A DNA stretch of 64,000 nucleotides from Rhodanobacter ginsengisoli. Its GTDB lineage: Bacteria; Pseudomonadota; Gammaproteobacteria; Xanthomonadales; Rhodanobacteraceae. The stretch is taken from NCBI RefSeq assembly GCF_042657065.1, contig NZ_JBHSNF010000001.1, forward strand, positions 1,364,001 to 1,428,000. The letters run 5' to 3'. Below, piece by piece: positions 1 through 8,620 of this stretch (its first letter is position 1; each line of letters begins with the position of its first letter). The notes beneath the pieces are model-generated. The model saw only the letters and a list, made by a program, of their open reading frames with translations. It did no database searches and was not told the origin of the DNA. Position numbers and translations under genes: made by a program.

Positions 1-248
1 CTGCCGTCGAGCGTCACCGGGTCGTAACCGCGTCGGGGTGTGCTCTTGAAAAGTCGCCCCGGCCCCGGTTGCCGTATTCATCGCCGGGCCATGGACAGGC
101 GCGCCGGCTCTCCGTTCGGTCGGCCTGCCATGGTAGCTTTCCGTTGCGGCCGGGCCGTATCGGAATGCGTGGCCACTGTCGCTTTCACGGTGCCTCGCCT
201 CCCGCGGTGAAGTAGCTGATACCTCCCCCTTTGGAACAAGGCAAAACC
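1..248. other. Upstream region with no recognised gene
   Basis: No credible reading frame is seen in these bases up to the aminotransferase start. A gene ending just outside the window on either side cannot be excluded. No hairpin or clear promoter stands out. Confidence 0.4.
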
Positions 249-1382
249 ATGCATGCCGATTCATCCTCTGGCGTCGATCCGAATGGTCTGCGGGAATACT
301 CGGTGGTGTTCACCGACCGCGCACTCAACCATATGTCGCAACGCTTTCAACAGGTCATGCGCGACCTGTCGAATCACCTGAAGACGGTCTACCACGCCCA
401 CGCCGTCGCGCTCGTGCCCGGCGGGGGTACCGCCGGCATGGAATCCGTGGCGCGCCAGTTCGCCCACGACAGGAACGTGTTGATCATCCGCAATGGCTGG
501 TTCAGCTACCGCTGGAGCCAGATCTTCGAGGTCGCCGGAATTCCCGCGCACACGACCGTGCTCAAGGCACGCCCGAGCCACGCCGCACACCAGGCCCCGT
601 TTGTGCCGCCGCCGCTTGATGAAGTGATCGCCAGCATTGTCGACGGCAAGCCTGACCTGGTGTTCGCGGCACACGTGGAAACCTCGTCCGGCATGCTGCT
701 GCCGGATGACTATCTTCAGGCCGTGGCAACAGCTGTCCACCGGCACGGTGGCCTGTTCGTACTCGATTGCATAGCCAGCGGTGCGCTGTGGATCGACATG
801 CCGCGGATCGGGGTGGACATCTTGCTGTCTGCCCCGCAGAAAACCTGGAGCTCGACGCCGTGTGCTGCCATGGTCATGCTTTCGGCGGCCGCGGAGGCGC
901 GGCTGGAGACCACGCAAAGCTCGAGCTTTACGCTGGATCTGGCCAAGTGGCGTGCCGTCATGGCGGCCTATGAAAAGGGTGGTTTCGCCTACCACTCCAC
1001 CATGCCCACCGATGCGCTGGTGGAGCTGCGCGACGCCATGGTCGAAACCATGGAAATGGGCTTGGAACAGACGCGCGATGCGCAATGCGAGCTCGGGCGG
1101 AAGGTGCGTGCCTTGCTGGCTCGGCATGATCTGCCCAGCGTCGCTGCCGAAGGCTTCCAGGCGCCCGGCGTGGTGGTGAGCTACACCGATGACGACGCCA
1201 TCCACAAGGGCAGCGCGTTTGCCGCACAAGGCCTGCAAATTGCTGCCGGCACGCCGCTGGCGTGTGACGAGCCCGATGACTTCAAGACGTTCCGGCTTGG
1301 CCTGTTCGGCATCGACAAGCTCAAGGATGTCGACGGCGCGGTGCGGCGACTGGACGATGCGCTGGCTCGCATCATGGCGTGA
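249..1382 (+). CDS. Aminotransferase class V, PLP-dependent
   Basis: Predicted pyridoxal-phosphate enzyme of aminotransferase class V, the fold-type I group that includes alanine-glyoxylate and serine-pyruvate transaminases. At 377 residues it is full length. A Gly-rich cofactor loop (GGGTAGM, residues 58-64) and the motif SAPQKTWSS are visible; Lys198 should form the internal aldimine, and the Asp in FVLDCIASGA should contact the pyridine nitrogen. I chose ATG 249 over an in-frame TTG at 231, because a weak purine-rich stretch (GGAACAAGG) precedes the ATG. The amino donor and acceptor cannot be told from sequence. No neighbouring pathway gene narrows the role. The family call is firm and the substrate is open. 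Confidence 0.85.
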   Translation: MHADSSSGVDPNGLREYSVVFTDRALNHMSQRFQQVMRDLSNHLKTVYHAHAVALVPGGGTAGMESVARQFAHDRNVLIIRNGWFSYRWSQIFEVAGIPAHTTVLKARPSHAAHQAPFVPPPLDEVIASIVDGKPDLVFAAHVETSSGMLLPDDYLQAVATAVHRHGGLFVLDCIASGALWIDMPRIGVDILLSAPQKTWSSTPCAAMVMLSAAAEARLETTQSSSFTLDLAKWRAVMAAYEKGGFAYHSTMPTDALVELRDAMVETMEMGLEQTRDAQCELGRKVRALLARHDLPSVAAEGFQAPGVVVSYTDDDAIHKGSAFAAQGLQIAAGTPLACDEPDDFKTFRLGLFGIDKLKDVDGAVRRLDDALARIMA

Positions 1383-1513
1383 CGAAAGGCGGCGGAGTCC
1401 GGGGAAGTCGAATCGAAACCGGGCTCAGGATGGGCTTTCTCGAGCAAGGCGACCCCGATCCTTGTCGCGCGGAGATATCTACCCTTCATACTTGCCCCAA
1501 CCCAGGAGCAAAT

Positions 1514-1738
1514 ATGGAAACGATCCACGTAGTGCAACCCTTCGACCGGGTGAAGCATGGCTTGAAACCCGGCCAGGTCCTGCAGTTCAAGACGGCTGAT
1601 GAGGCCGCGCGCAGGGCAGGACTGCTGGCCGACAAGCATGCCGGCGTCGTCGCCTACAGCATGGACGTGGACGAGGACAGCGGCGACTACGGCACGCCGC
1701 GAGTGCTGTTTTCGTCGGGGGACGTGCCAGAGCTTTGA
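1514..1738 (+). CDS. Small hypothetical protein, 74 aa
   Basis: A 74-residue soluble protein with no signal peptide or membrane segment. The start ATG at 1514 follows a good ribosome-binding site (CAGGAG, 6 bases away). The sequence is mixed alpha/beta with many charged residues and an acidic patch (MDVDEDSGD) in the second half. It reads like a compact single domain. I do not recognise a family. It sits alone between the aminotransferase and the DUF6164 gene with intergenic gaps of about 130 and 85 bases, so it is probably transcribed separately. Confidence 0.6.
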   Translation: METIHVVQPFDRVKHGLKPGQVLQFKTADEAARRAGLLADKHAGVVAYSMDVDEDSGDYGTPRVLFSSGDVPEL

Positions 1739-1823
1739 TCGGTCAAAAAACAAGATCGGGTGCACTTGGTTCCGCGCCGTGGCGGCGCGGTCGGAGGGAG
1801 TCGGGGGCCGCTATCATGGCGTC

Positions 1824-2189
1824 ATGTCCAAGCTGCTTCTTAACCTGCGCAATGTGCCCGATGACGAGGCCGACGACGTGCGTGCGATGCTCGACGCACA
1901 GCGGATCGCGTTCTATGAAACCAGGCCCAGCATCTGGGGTGTCTCGGCAGGCGGCATCTGGGTGACCGATGACGAGGCCTTCGCCGACGCCCGGCGCGCG
2001 ATGGACGACTACCAGCAGCAGCGCAGCGCCCGTGCACGGGCCGAATACGCCGCTGCCCGGCGCGCAGGCACCGCGGAGACGTTCATGACGATGCTTCGCG
2101 CGGAGCCGGCGCGCGTCGTGCTGAGCGTGCTGGGCATACTCCTCGTGCTGGTACTGATGGCGCTTCCGATCATCTTGTTGCGCAGGTAG
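1824..2189 (+). CDS. DUF6164 family membrane protein
   Basis: A 121-residue protein whose opening (MSKLLLNLRNVPDDEADDVR) matches my memory of DUF6164 proteins common in Xanthomonadales. Residues 1-60 form a small soluble domain of the kind that resembles signal-transducing putative-signal domains. Residues about 65-90 are Ala/Arg-rich and helical, and residues about 98-118 form one hydrophobic transmembrane helix ending in LLRR. The topology suggests an N-terminal domain in the cytoplasm anchored by a C-terminal tail. No function is established that I know of. A candidate dispersed repeat lies downstream at 2290-2320. Confidence 0.7.
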   Translation: MSKLLLNLRNVPDDEADDVRAMLDAQRIAFYETRPSIWGVSAGGIWVTDDEAFADARRAMDDYQQQRSARARAEYAAARRAGTAETFMTMLRAEPARVVLSVLGILLVLVLMALPIILLRR

Positions 2190-2289
2190 AAGCGGTGTCC
2201 TGGCGGGAACGCGGGTCCGGCTTCCGCGTTTCGAACTCGCGGGCATTCCGCGGCACCTGGTGCAGCGGGGGAAGCCATCGTCCACCCCC

Positions 2290-2320
2290 GGAAAATTGTC
2301 CCTGGCACATTTCTTTTTCC
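2290..2320. repeat. Dispersed repeat, copy 1
   Basis: The minus strand carries GTGCCAGGGACAATTT inside an A-rich flank. The same 16 bases occur at 10284-10300 on the plus strand. This copy is itself bounded by GGAAAA and TTTTCC, a 6-bp inverted repeat. It lies in the gap between the DUF6164 gene and the amidohydrolase gene. Confidence 0.55.
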
Positions 2321-2389
2321 TAGGCTGAGGTGGCCCTTCGCCGGCAATGGTTTAGGCTGATGCCTGTTTCGTCGGACGGGAAACCTGGC

Positions 2390-3817
2390 ATGCGTGCCGA
2401 AGTCGGGAAGTGGGCGGTGTCGCTGGCGAGGGCAGGCCTCGTTGCCTGCCTGGGGTGGACGGCCGCCGCGCAAGCGATGTCGTTGCCCCGGCGGCAGGTC
2501 ATTGCGATCACGCGGGTTACCGTCATCGACGTCGAGCGCGGGCGATCTAGCGGGCCACGAACGGTGCTGGTCGACGATGGCCGTATCGTCTCGATCATGG
2601 CTTCACGCCACGCGCATGTTCCGGCGTCGGCCCGGCGTGTCGACGGACGTGGGAAGTTCCTGATTCCCGGCCTGGTGGACATGCACGTCCATCTGTTCAA
2701 CCTGTCATCGCACCGGCCGCCGAACGACTGGTCGTTTCCGCTGTATGTCGCCAACGGCGTCACCGGAGTGCGGGAGATGCGTGGGGACGTGGCATCGATG
2801 CCGTGGGTGAGGCGCTGGCGCAAGGCCCTCGATGCCGGTGCACTTGCCGCACCGCGCATTCTTGCCGCCGGCATCGCCGTGTACGGCAGCTCGCCGGACG
2901 ACGCGGCCCATCGGGTCGATGCAGCGGCCGATGCCGGTGCCGATTTCATCAAGGTCTTCTCGGAGCTGCCGGCTTCGCATTGGCACGCCATTCTCGCCGC
3001 CGCGCAGGCGCGTTCATTGCCGGTCGTCGGCCACGTACCGGCGGGCGTTCCGCTGCTGGTCGCAGCCGCCGCGGGCCAGCGCAGCAACGAGCACCTGATG
3101 CAGGCTTACGAGGCCTGCTCGTCCATCGAAACGCCGTTGCTCGAAGCACGCGGCGGCCTCGCGGGCGATGCGTTGACAGCGCGACGCGATGCACAGGAGG
3201 CGCAGGCGCTCGGGGCGTTCGATCCGGGCACGTGTCGGAACGTCGCCAGATCGCTGGCTGCCGCCGGCCAGGCGCAGGTGCCGACGCTCGTGCTTGCCGA
3301 CGAAGACTCGCTGGCGCAGGGGCGTTCGCCGGGCACCGATCCGCGCTGGCGATTCCTGCGTGCGGACGAACGCTCGCGTTGGGAGCGATTCCTTGCCGTC
3401 TACACGGCAGCGGACGCGGCGCTGGCGAAACAGCGTTGGCCGATCGCCCGCCGGATCGTGTCGCTCATGCATGAGGCCGGTGTGCCGATCATGGCGGGCA
3501 CCGACTCGCCGATGCCCGGCGTCTATCCGGGCTTTGCCCTGCACGAGGAGATGGAGCTGCTGGTCGCGTCGGGACTCACCCCGCGTGAAGCGCTGTACTC
3601 GGCGACGCTTGGGCCGGCGCAGTTCCTCGGGATCGCGGACACGAGCGGCTCGGTGGCGGTGGGCAAGCGTGCCGATCTGGTGTTGCTGGACGCGGACCCC
3701 ACCAGGGACATCCACAACGCCCGGCGGATCGATGCCGTGCTGCTCGATGGCCGCCTTTTGCGGCGCGCCGATCTCGATGCCCTGCTCGACGCGGCGGCCC
3801 GCGCGCAGGCGCGATGA
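2390..3817 (+). CDS. Exported amidohydrolase family protein
   Basis: Metal-dependent amidohydrolase of the imidazolonepropionase/prolidase-like group, 475 residues. From ATG 2390 the first 29 residues form a signal peptide ending TAAAQA, so the enzyme is probably periplasmic; two earlier in-frame ATGs (2330, 2360) would bury it. Metal-site motifs are in order: DMHVHLF (paired His), ADFIKVF (the Lys that is usually carboxylated), VVGHVP, SNEHLM and AGTDSPM (catalytic Asp). The C-terminus has the typical beta-strand end of the family (ADPTRDIHN). The substrate could be a dipeptide, a lactam or a cyclic amide. A paralogue with the same ending motif is at 52788-54116. Confidence 0.87.
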   Translation: MRAEVGKWAVSLARAGLVACLGWTAAAQAMSLPRRQVIAITRVTVIDVERGRSSGPRTVLVDDGRIVSIMASRHAHVPASARRVDGRGKFLIPGLVDMHVHLFNLSSHRPPNDWSFPLYVANGVTGVREMRGDVASMPWVRRWRKALDAGALAAPRILAAGIAVYGSSPDDAAHRVDAAADAGADFIKVFSELPASHWHAILAAAQARSLPVVGHVPAGVPLLVAAAAGQRSNEHLMQAYEACSSIETPLLEARGGLAGDALTARRDAQEAQALGAFDPGTCRNVARSLAAAGQAQVPTLVLADEDSLAQGRSPGTDPRWRFLRADERSRWERFLAVYTAADAALAKQRWPIARRIVSLMHEAGVPIMAGTDSPMPGVYPGFALHEEMELLVASGLTPREALYSATLGPAQFLGIADTSGSVAVGKRADLVLLDADPTRDIHNARRIDAVLLDGRLLRRADLDALLDAAARAQAR

Positions 3818-3929
3818 TGTGATTGGCGTGGTGGCCCACGCGAGACAAGGGCGTCCGTCAGACCCGGGTCAGCTCCCTCCGTCCGCTTTCGTCGTACTCT
3901 GCCATCCGCCGACCCTTGCGGAGGATCCG

Positions 3930-4424
3930 ATGAAATCACGGCTTGCCATCTTGCTGCTCGCTGGTGTGCTTCAGGGGGCACCGGCTCTTGCGCGGCCATC
4001 TGCCGCTTCTCCCGTGCTCGGCAGCTGGGCTGTCGATGTCTCGCGTTTGCCGATTCCGCCGGCGGCGCGGCCGAAGAGCGTCACGATAAGCTTCAGCGAC
4101 GTGGGTGGCGGGAGGTGGACGACGCGTGTCGACATCATCGACGCCAGCGGAGCGGCAAGCCACGCCATGAGCAATGCGGCCCTTGATGGCACAGCCGCGC
4201 CCGTCAGGGACAGCGTCGAGGCCGACACCGTCGCCCTGATGCTGCCGGCGGCCAACGTCCTGGTCATGGATCTGGTGAAGCAAGGCATGCCAGCGTCGAC
4301 GCGCGTCTATACCGTCGCTGCGGACGGCAGGACACTGACCGAGACGGTAGCCTATGCCGGGGGCAACGGCATGCCGATGATGCGGACGAACTATTTCACG
4401 CGCGTCGGTAGCCGATCAAAATAG
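3930..4424 (+). CDS. Hypothetical exported protein, 164 aa
   Basis: The first 21 residues (a short basic start, then LAILLLAGVL and an Ala-rich end PALA) are a clear signal peptide, so the mature protein is periplasmic or secreted. The body reads as beta-rich, with a GSWAVDVSRLP opening that recalls small lipocalin-like or copper-protein-type exported domains, but I cannot assign a family. The start follows a strong ribosome-binding site (GGAGG). It lies 112 bases after the amidohydrolase on the same strand, so it could share its transcript. No cysteine pairs or metal motifs are seen. Confidence 0.6.
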   Translation: MKSRLAILLLAGVLQGAPALARPSAASPVLGSWAVDVSRLPIPPAARPKSVTISFSDVGGGRWTTRVDIIDASGAASHAMSNAALDGTAAPVRDSVEADTVALMLPAANVLVMDLVKQGMPASTRVYTVAADGRTLTETVAYAGGNGMPMMRTNYFTRVGSRSK

Positions 4425-4451
4425 CAAAGGGTCAAGGTTGGATTACCGCTC

Positions 4452-5153
4452 ATGCCGATGACCGAATTCGTTCCGGACCAGATCTGGCTGCTGGACTATC
4501 CCGTCAGATACGCGGGCTGCAGCTTCAATGCGCGGATGAGCATCGTCCGATTGGCAAACGGCGCGCTGATGTTGCATTCGCCTTGCGACATCGATGAGGC
4601 AACCGCGAAAGCGATTTCAGGACTGGGCCCCGTCAGCTGCATCGTTGCTCCGGGCAACTTTCACTGCCTGCATGTGGCGAAAGCACAATCCCGTTTTCCC
4701 GCGGCCCGCACTTACATCTGCCCTGGTGTCGAACGCAAGCTGCCGACTCTGCGTTTCGACGGCATGCTGGGCTCCTGCGCGCCGACGGATTGGGGCGGCA
4801 CGATGGATCAGGTGCTCATTCGCGGCAGCCGTTTCATGTGGGAAGTCGCGATGCTGCACAAGCCGAGCAGGACCCTGTTGCTGGTCGACGCCATCGAATT
4901 CTTTACGGACCGGACCGCCAACGTCAGCTGGCAGGTGAAGGCCTGGTTCAAGTTGTTCGGCATGTGGAACAAGCCCAAGCCGGCGCCCGAATATCGAATG
5001 GGGTGGAAGGACAAAGGAGCCGCGCGATCATCACTGGAAGAAATTCTGGGGTGGGATTTCGACAGGATCGTGATAGCGCACGGCGACAACATCACCGAAA
5101 ACGCGAAGGTGATGGCGCGTCGCGCATGGACTCCGCCGCTCGAAAGCAGGTAG
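4452..5153 (+). CDS. DUF4336 domain protein, metallo-hydrolase-like
   Basis: A 233-residue soluble protein resembling the DUF4336 family, which has the overall fold of metallo-beta-lactamases. The order of parts fits: an opening beta layer, a NGALMLHSP strand, a PGNFHCLHV segment, TLLLVDAIEF, and a final IVIAHGDNI. The canonical HxHxDH motif of true metallo-beta-lactamases is not present as such, so the number of bound metals and the activity are uncertain. It follows the previous gene by 27 bases and has no strong ribosome-binding site. ATG 4458 is an alternative start six bases downstream. Confidence 0.72.
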   Translation: MPMTEFVPDQIWLLDYPVRYAGCSFNARMSIVRLANGALMLHSPCDIDEATAKAISGLGPVSCIVAPGNFHCLHVAKAQSRFPAARTYICPGVERKLPTLRFDGMLGSCAPTDWGGTMDQVLIRGSRFMWEVAMLHKPSRTLLLVDAIEFFTDRTANVSWQVKAWFKLFGMWNKPKPAPEYRMGWKDKGAARSSLEEILGWDFDRIVIAHGDNITENAKVMARRAWTPPLESR

Positions 5154-5277
5154 TTCGCAAGATTCATGCGACCTCGGGGCGATCTCGGATGCACCTGCTG
5201 CCGGCTCATTTGCTGCGCGCCGGGCGAGGAGGCAGCGGGAAGAAAGGTATCCACTCCGCCCCTTTGTCCGCCGGTCG

Positions 5278-5661
5278 TCAGCGCGGGCGCAGCCAGTTCA
5301 GGTAAACCAGTGGCGGCTTGTCCCCGGTACGCACGCCTTCGCGTTCTTCCGTCACCACAGCCCAACACGGCGCCGGGCCGTCATCGGGCAGGCCGGACAC
5401 CTGCACTTCCGCGCCATGGGGCAAGGGGAGCCGGGTAGCCAGCACCATCACGTCGTCGATCTGCGCCACGAGCATGGCGGACTGGTCGGTCGGGCCGGTA
5501 TCCCATCCTGACGCGATGCGAATCTTCACTTTCCTGGGAGGCGTCTCGCTGCGATGATCGAGCGAAAAACCGTCGATCTTCTGCAGCAATTCGTTCAACT
5601 GCGGCTGGGTCCAGTCGACGTTGCCGACATTGACGTCCGAGCGGTTCTTGTTGTGTGCCAT
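5278..5661 (-). CDS. PilZ-like small protein, 127 aa
   Basis: A 127-residue cytoplasmic protein. Residues about 45-125 look like a PilZ-type beta barrel (KVKIRI, then DDVMVLATRLPLPHGAEVQV, then a closing strand), the fold used for cyclic di-GMP binding. The typical RxxxR and DxSxxG binding residues are not clearly present, so it may be a non-binding relative or a different small barrel. The start is set by a strong ribosome-binding site (AGAGGGGG) before ATG 5661. It is convergent with the upstream DUF4336 gene. Two GGDEF enzymes elsewhere in the window make a c-di-GMP link possible but unproven. Confidence 0.5.
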   Translation of the reverse strand: MAHNKNRSDVNVGNVDWTQPQLNELLQKIDGFSLDHRSETPPRKVKIRIASGWDTGPTDQSAMLVAQIDDVMVLATRLPLPHGAEVQVSGLPDDGPAPCWAVVTEEREGVRTGDKPPLVYLNWLRPR

Positions 5662-5830
5662 GCGTTGCCCCCCTCTTGCGGGAGTGCACGCTGGATGACC
5701 TGCGATTTGCATCGGGTCGGTTGACGGTCTGCCGGCACCGGCGCCGCGGCAACCGCAGGGGCGTGCTCGGTCGGAACCTAGCACGTTCCCAGTCCGCGTG
5801 CAGCGATATCCCTCGACCACACCGAACGCT

Positions 5831-6592
5831 TCAGAACGGATGCTGCCGGTAGAACTGCTCAAGTTGCCGATAGACGTCCGGCAAGTGCTGGCGCAAGGTC
5901 GCCGGGCTCTCGAAGAATTGCTCGCTGGCCACCGCGAAGAACTCGGCCGGGCTTTCGAGGGCATACGGGTCGATCGGCAGGTCGGCGCCGCTGCGGTGCT
6001 CGGCCTGCAGGCGATCCCATGCGCTGGAGAAGACCTGCGACCACACGCGCCGATCCATGCGCCGGTGCAGGGGTGGAAAGCCGTTGGCATCGCCGTTGAG
6101 CATGTCGAGCTTGTGCGCCATTTCGTGGATGACCACGTTGTGTCCGGGTCGCTTCCCGTCATTCAGCACGTTCGCCCACGACAGGATCACCGGCCCACGC
6201 CCCCAGGCCTCGCCGGCCATCACGGTACTGGTCTGGTGGACCACCCCCGCCGCATCGGTCTGTGTACGACGGGGAATGAACGCGTCCGGATACACGATGA
6301 TGCTGTGCCAGCCGTCGTACCAGTCCAGGCCCAGTTTCAGGATGGGTACGCAGGCGTGGGTCGCCAGCAGGACGAGGTCGGCGTCGTCGAGATGCAAGCC
6401 CTTGGTCGGCTCCATCGACTTGCTCTCCAGGAACAGCGTGGCCAGCACGCGCAGCGTGGCCTGGTCGGAAGCACCCAGCCGACGTGCCGGGGCGCAGCGC
6501 CGCAGCGCGTCTTGCCAGAGCGATTCGCCGATCGGGTGCCGAGCGACGATGCGCCGTACGCGCCAGTTTCTGATTTTGTTGAACATGCCCAC
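5831..6592 (-). CDS. mtfA: Zinc-dependent peptidase, MtfA family (M90)
   Basis: A 253-residue cytosolic metallopeptidase of the MtfA family. E. coli MtfA is about 265 residues and binds the repressor Mlc, linking it to glucose uptake control. The zinc motif HEMAHKLD is complete (His156, Glu157, His160), followed by the family's usual glycine-containing segment and a late EFFAVASEQFFE stretch that supplies the third ligand region. No signal peptide or membrane segment is present. A second ATG lies two codons downstream. The gene stands alone on the minus strand. Confidence 0.9.
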   Translation of the reverse strand: MGMFNKIRNWRVRRIVARHPIGESLWQDALRRCAPARRLGASDQATLRVLATLFLESKSMEPTKGLHLDDADLVLLATHACVPILKLGLDWYDGWHSIIVYPDAFIPRRTQTDAAGVVHQTSTVMAGEAWGRGPVILSWANVLNDGKRPGHNVVIHEMAHKLDMLNGDANGFPPLHRRMDRRVWSQVFSSAWDRLQAEHRSGADLPIDPYALESPAEFFAVASEQFFESPATLRQHLPDVYRQLEQFYRQHPF

Positions 6593-6844
6593 ATGCTGGA
6601 GGAAGTCGTAAGGTCAAGAGCATCAGGGCCGAGGTGCACTTTCTCAAGGAAGAAGACACCGATAGACACGAGTCAGCGCAGGAAAAGCGGATTCGGCGTG
6701 CATTTCCCACGCGATCGTCAGCACGGGGTGGCGGCGCCCCGATGGCCGGACCGGGCCGCGCGGACCGTCGAGGTGCCGGTGAACAGGGTCGATTCCCCGG
6801 TGAACAGACGGGGCGGTCGGGAATGTCCACCGCGGTCCCGGTTT

Positions 6845-7465
6845 TCAGCTGCGCTCGAACGATCCCGTCCTTACCTCGCCCTCGCGGACATAGCGATTGA
6901 CCAGCACGCCGCTGGACGAGCTCTTCGATGCCTCGAGCCGGAACGCCGACGCCTGCGCGCGCTCGTCGAACAGGCGCTTGCCGCGGCCGAGCAGGATCGG
7001 ATGGACCAGCAGGCGCAGCTCGTCGACCAGGTCCGTCGCCAGCAGCTGATGCACCAGGCCGCTGCTGCCCTGGGTCACCAGGTCGGGCCCGTCGCCGCGC
7101 TTGAGCTCACGCACCGCGGCGACGACGTCCGGCCCCAGGGCGTGGCTGTTCTGCCATCCGAGCGTGTCGGGATGATGGGTGGCGACGTGCTTGGCGACGC
7201 CATTGAACAGATCGGCAATGCCCCGGTGTGGCGCGCCCTCCGGCACGTGCGGCCAGTACCCGGCGAAGATGTCACAGGTGCGGCGTCCGAGCAGCAGCTC
7301 GAACGGGCGCGTGAACACCCCGTCCATCACGTCGCTGGACTCGTCGGCATAGGGCCAGACCCAGCCGCCGTAGGCGAAGCCGCCGCTGGTGTCTTCCTCC
7401 GGGCCGCCCGGCGCCTGCACGACGCCATCGAGGCTGATGAACGCGGGAACGATGAGCTTTCTCAT
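6845..7465 (-). CDS. Dihydrofolate-reductase-family protein (RibD C-terminal type)
   Basis: A 206-residue protein of the RibD C-terminal/dihydrofolate reductase-like family, NADPH-dependent reductases of mostly unknown substrate. Family marks are the opening MRKLIVPAFISLDGVV, LLLGRRTCDIF, the Gly-rich LVTQGSSGLVHQLL, and ELRLLVHPILLGRGKRLF. The start follows AGGAGG. A promoter matching the one before the ECF42-type sigma operon (TGTCGA, 17 bases, CGTC) lies 46 bases upstream. DHFR-like genes of this kind are often found near ECF42 factors, so it is probably part of that regulon. It is divergent from the methyltransferase at 7682. Confidence 0.85.
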   Translation of the reverse strand: MRKLIVPAFISLDGVVQAPGGPEEDTSGGFAYGGWVWPYADESSDVMDGVFTRPFELLLGRRTCDIFAGYWPHVPEGAPHRGIADLFNGVAKHVATHHPDTLGWQNSHALGPDVVAAVRELKRGDGPDLVTQGSSGLVHQLLATDLVDELRLLVHPILLGRGKRLFDERAQASAFRLEASKSSSSGVLVNRYVREGEVRTGSFERS

Positions 7466-7510
7466 GGTGGGGGTCCTCCTGTGCGGATCGACCTGTCCGC
7501 CTGTCCTGAC

Positions 7511-7537
7511 GACGGTTGGCCGGCCGGAAGATCGACA
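7511..7537 (-). promoter_or_regulatory. Predicted ECF42-type promoter of the DHFR-like gene
   Basis: On the minus strand TGTCGA (7537-7532), a 17-base spacer and CGTC (7514-7511) precede the DHFR-like start by 46 bases. The same spacing is found at three other sites (35705, 57581, 61169). The hexamer and tetramer agree with the -35 TGTCGA and -10 CG(A/T)C that I recall for ECF42 sigma factors. Confidence 0.65.
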
Positions 7538-7681
7538 ACATGCCGGTACGTCGCCACGGTTCGGCGTCCGGCCGCCTGCCGTCTCGCGGGGTTGCGAAAA
7601 CGGGGCCACCCCAAGGGGGCGCTGTTTTGGTGGCCCGCCAAAGGCGTAGGCTTTACGCGTCACCAGACGGGAGCGTGCAGC

Positions 7682-8500
7682 ATGCCACTACCCACAAACG
7701 ACAGCCGCTTCAGCGACGCCGTCGCCGCGCTGTATCAGGACCTCCTGGTGCCGCTGATCTTCGCGCCCTACGCGGCGGATCTCGTGGCGCGGCTCGCTCC
7801 GCTGCAACCGGCCAGCGTGCTGGAGCTGGCGGCGGGCACCGGCGTGGTGACGCGCGAGCTGGCCGCGCGCCTGGCCCCGGAGGTGCAGCTCGTCGCCACC
7901 GACCTCAACGAGGCGATGCTGGCGGTGGCGAAGGCGCAGGGCACTGCGCGGGACGTGGCCTGGCGTCAGGCGGATGCGATGGCGCTGCCGTTCGAGGATG
8001 CGTCGTTCGATGCGGTGGTGTGCCAGTTCGGCGCGATGTTTTTCCCGGACAAGGCGCACGCGTACGCCGAGGCGCGCCGGGTGCTTCGCCCCGGTGGCAC
8101 GCTGCTGTTCAACACCTGGGACCGAATCGGGACGAACGACTTCGCGTGGGTGGTGAGCGACGCCGTCGCCGGGCTCTTTCCGGAGGATCCGCCGCGCTTT
8201 CTCGCGAGCTTGCCGCACGGCTATTTTTCGGCGGAGGCGATCGCGCGCGACCTGGCCGGGGGCGGCTTTGCCGGACCGCCGACGATCGAGACCGTCACCG
8301 CGATCAGCCGCGCCGACACGCCCGGCCTTCCGGCCCTGGCCTACTGCCAGGGCACGCCGCTGCGCGGGGAGATCGAGGCGCGCCACGGCGCGGGTCTGCA
8401 GGAGGCCACCGCCGCGGCCACCGCGGCCATGACCGCGCGCTTCGGCGCCGGGCCGGTGGCCGGTCGCATCCAGGCGCTGGTGGTGCAGGTGGCGCGCTGA
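7682..8500 (+). CDS. Class I SAM-dependent methyltransferase (Methyltransf_11 type)
   Basis: A 272-residue Rossmann-fold methyltransferase resembling the UbiE/Methyltransf_11 group. Motif I (VLELAAGTGVVTREL, about residues 44-58), the acidic SAM-ribose strand (LVATDLNEAML), motif for adenine (WRQADAMALPFEDASFDAVVC, shortened here) and the post-motif RVLRPGGTLLFNTW are in the usual order. The C-terminal Ala-rich helix lacks a membrane segment. The substrate is unknown; it could be a small metabolite. ATG 7682 follows a GGGAG-like site. It is transcribed away from the DHFR-like gene and is not preceded by the sigma motif seen on that side. Confidence 0.85.
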   Translation: MPLPTNDSRFSDAVAALYQDLLVPLIFAPYAADLVARLAPLQPASVLELAAGTGVVTRELAARLAPEVQLVATDLNEAMLAVAKAQGTARDVAWRQADAMALPFEDASFDAVVCQFGAMFFPDKAHAYAEARRVLRPGGTLLFNTWDRIGTNDFAWVVSDAVAGLFPEDPPRFLASLPHGYFSAEAIARDLAGGGFAGPPTIETVTAISRADTPGLPALAYCQGTPLRGEIEARHGAGLQEATAAATAAMTARFGAGPVAGRIQALVVQVAR

Positions 8501-8543
8501 TCGGCAAGAGGGCGGAAGAAGTTGAATTCCCTGCCGCTCGGCG

Positions 8544-8559
8544 GGCTCGTATCCGAGCC
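8544..8559. terminator. Weak hairpin between convergent genes
   Basis: GGCTCG, a four-base loop and CGAGCC form a 6-bp stem in the gap between the methyltransferase and the ArsR-type gene. There is no T run, so it is at best a weak terminator. Confidence 0.25.
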
Positions 8560-8620
8560 GTCCTGCGAGAGACGGGTTCGGCGCCACATTCCGGTTGAGT
8601 GAGCGGTGATTTGCGCTCCG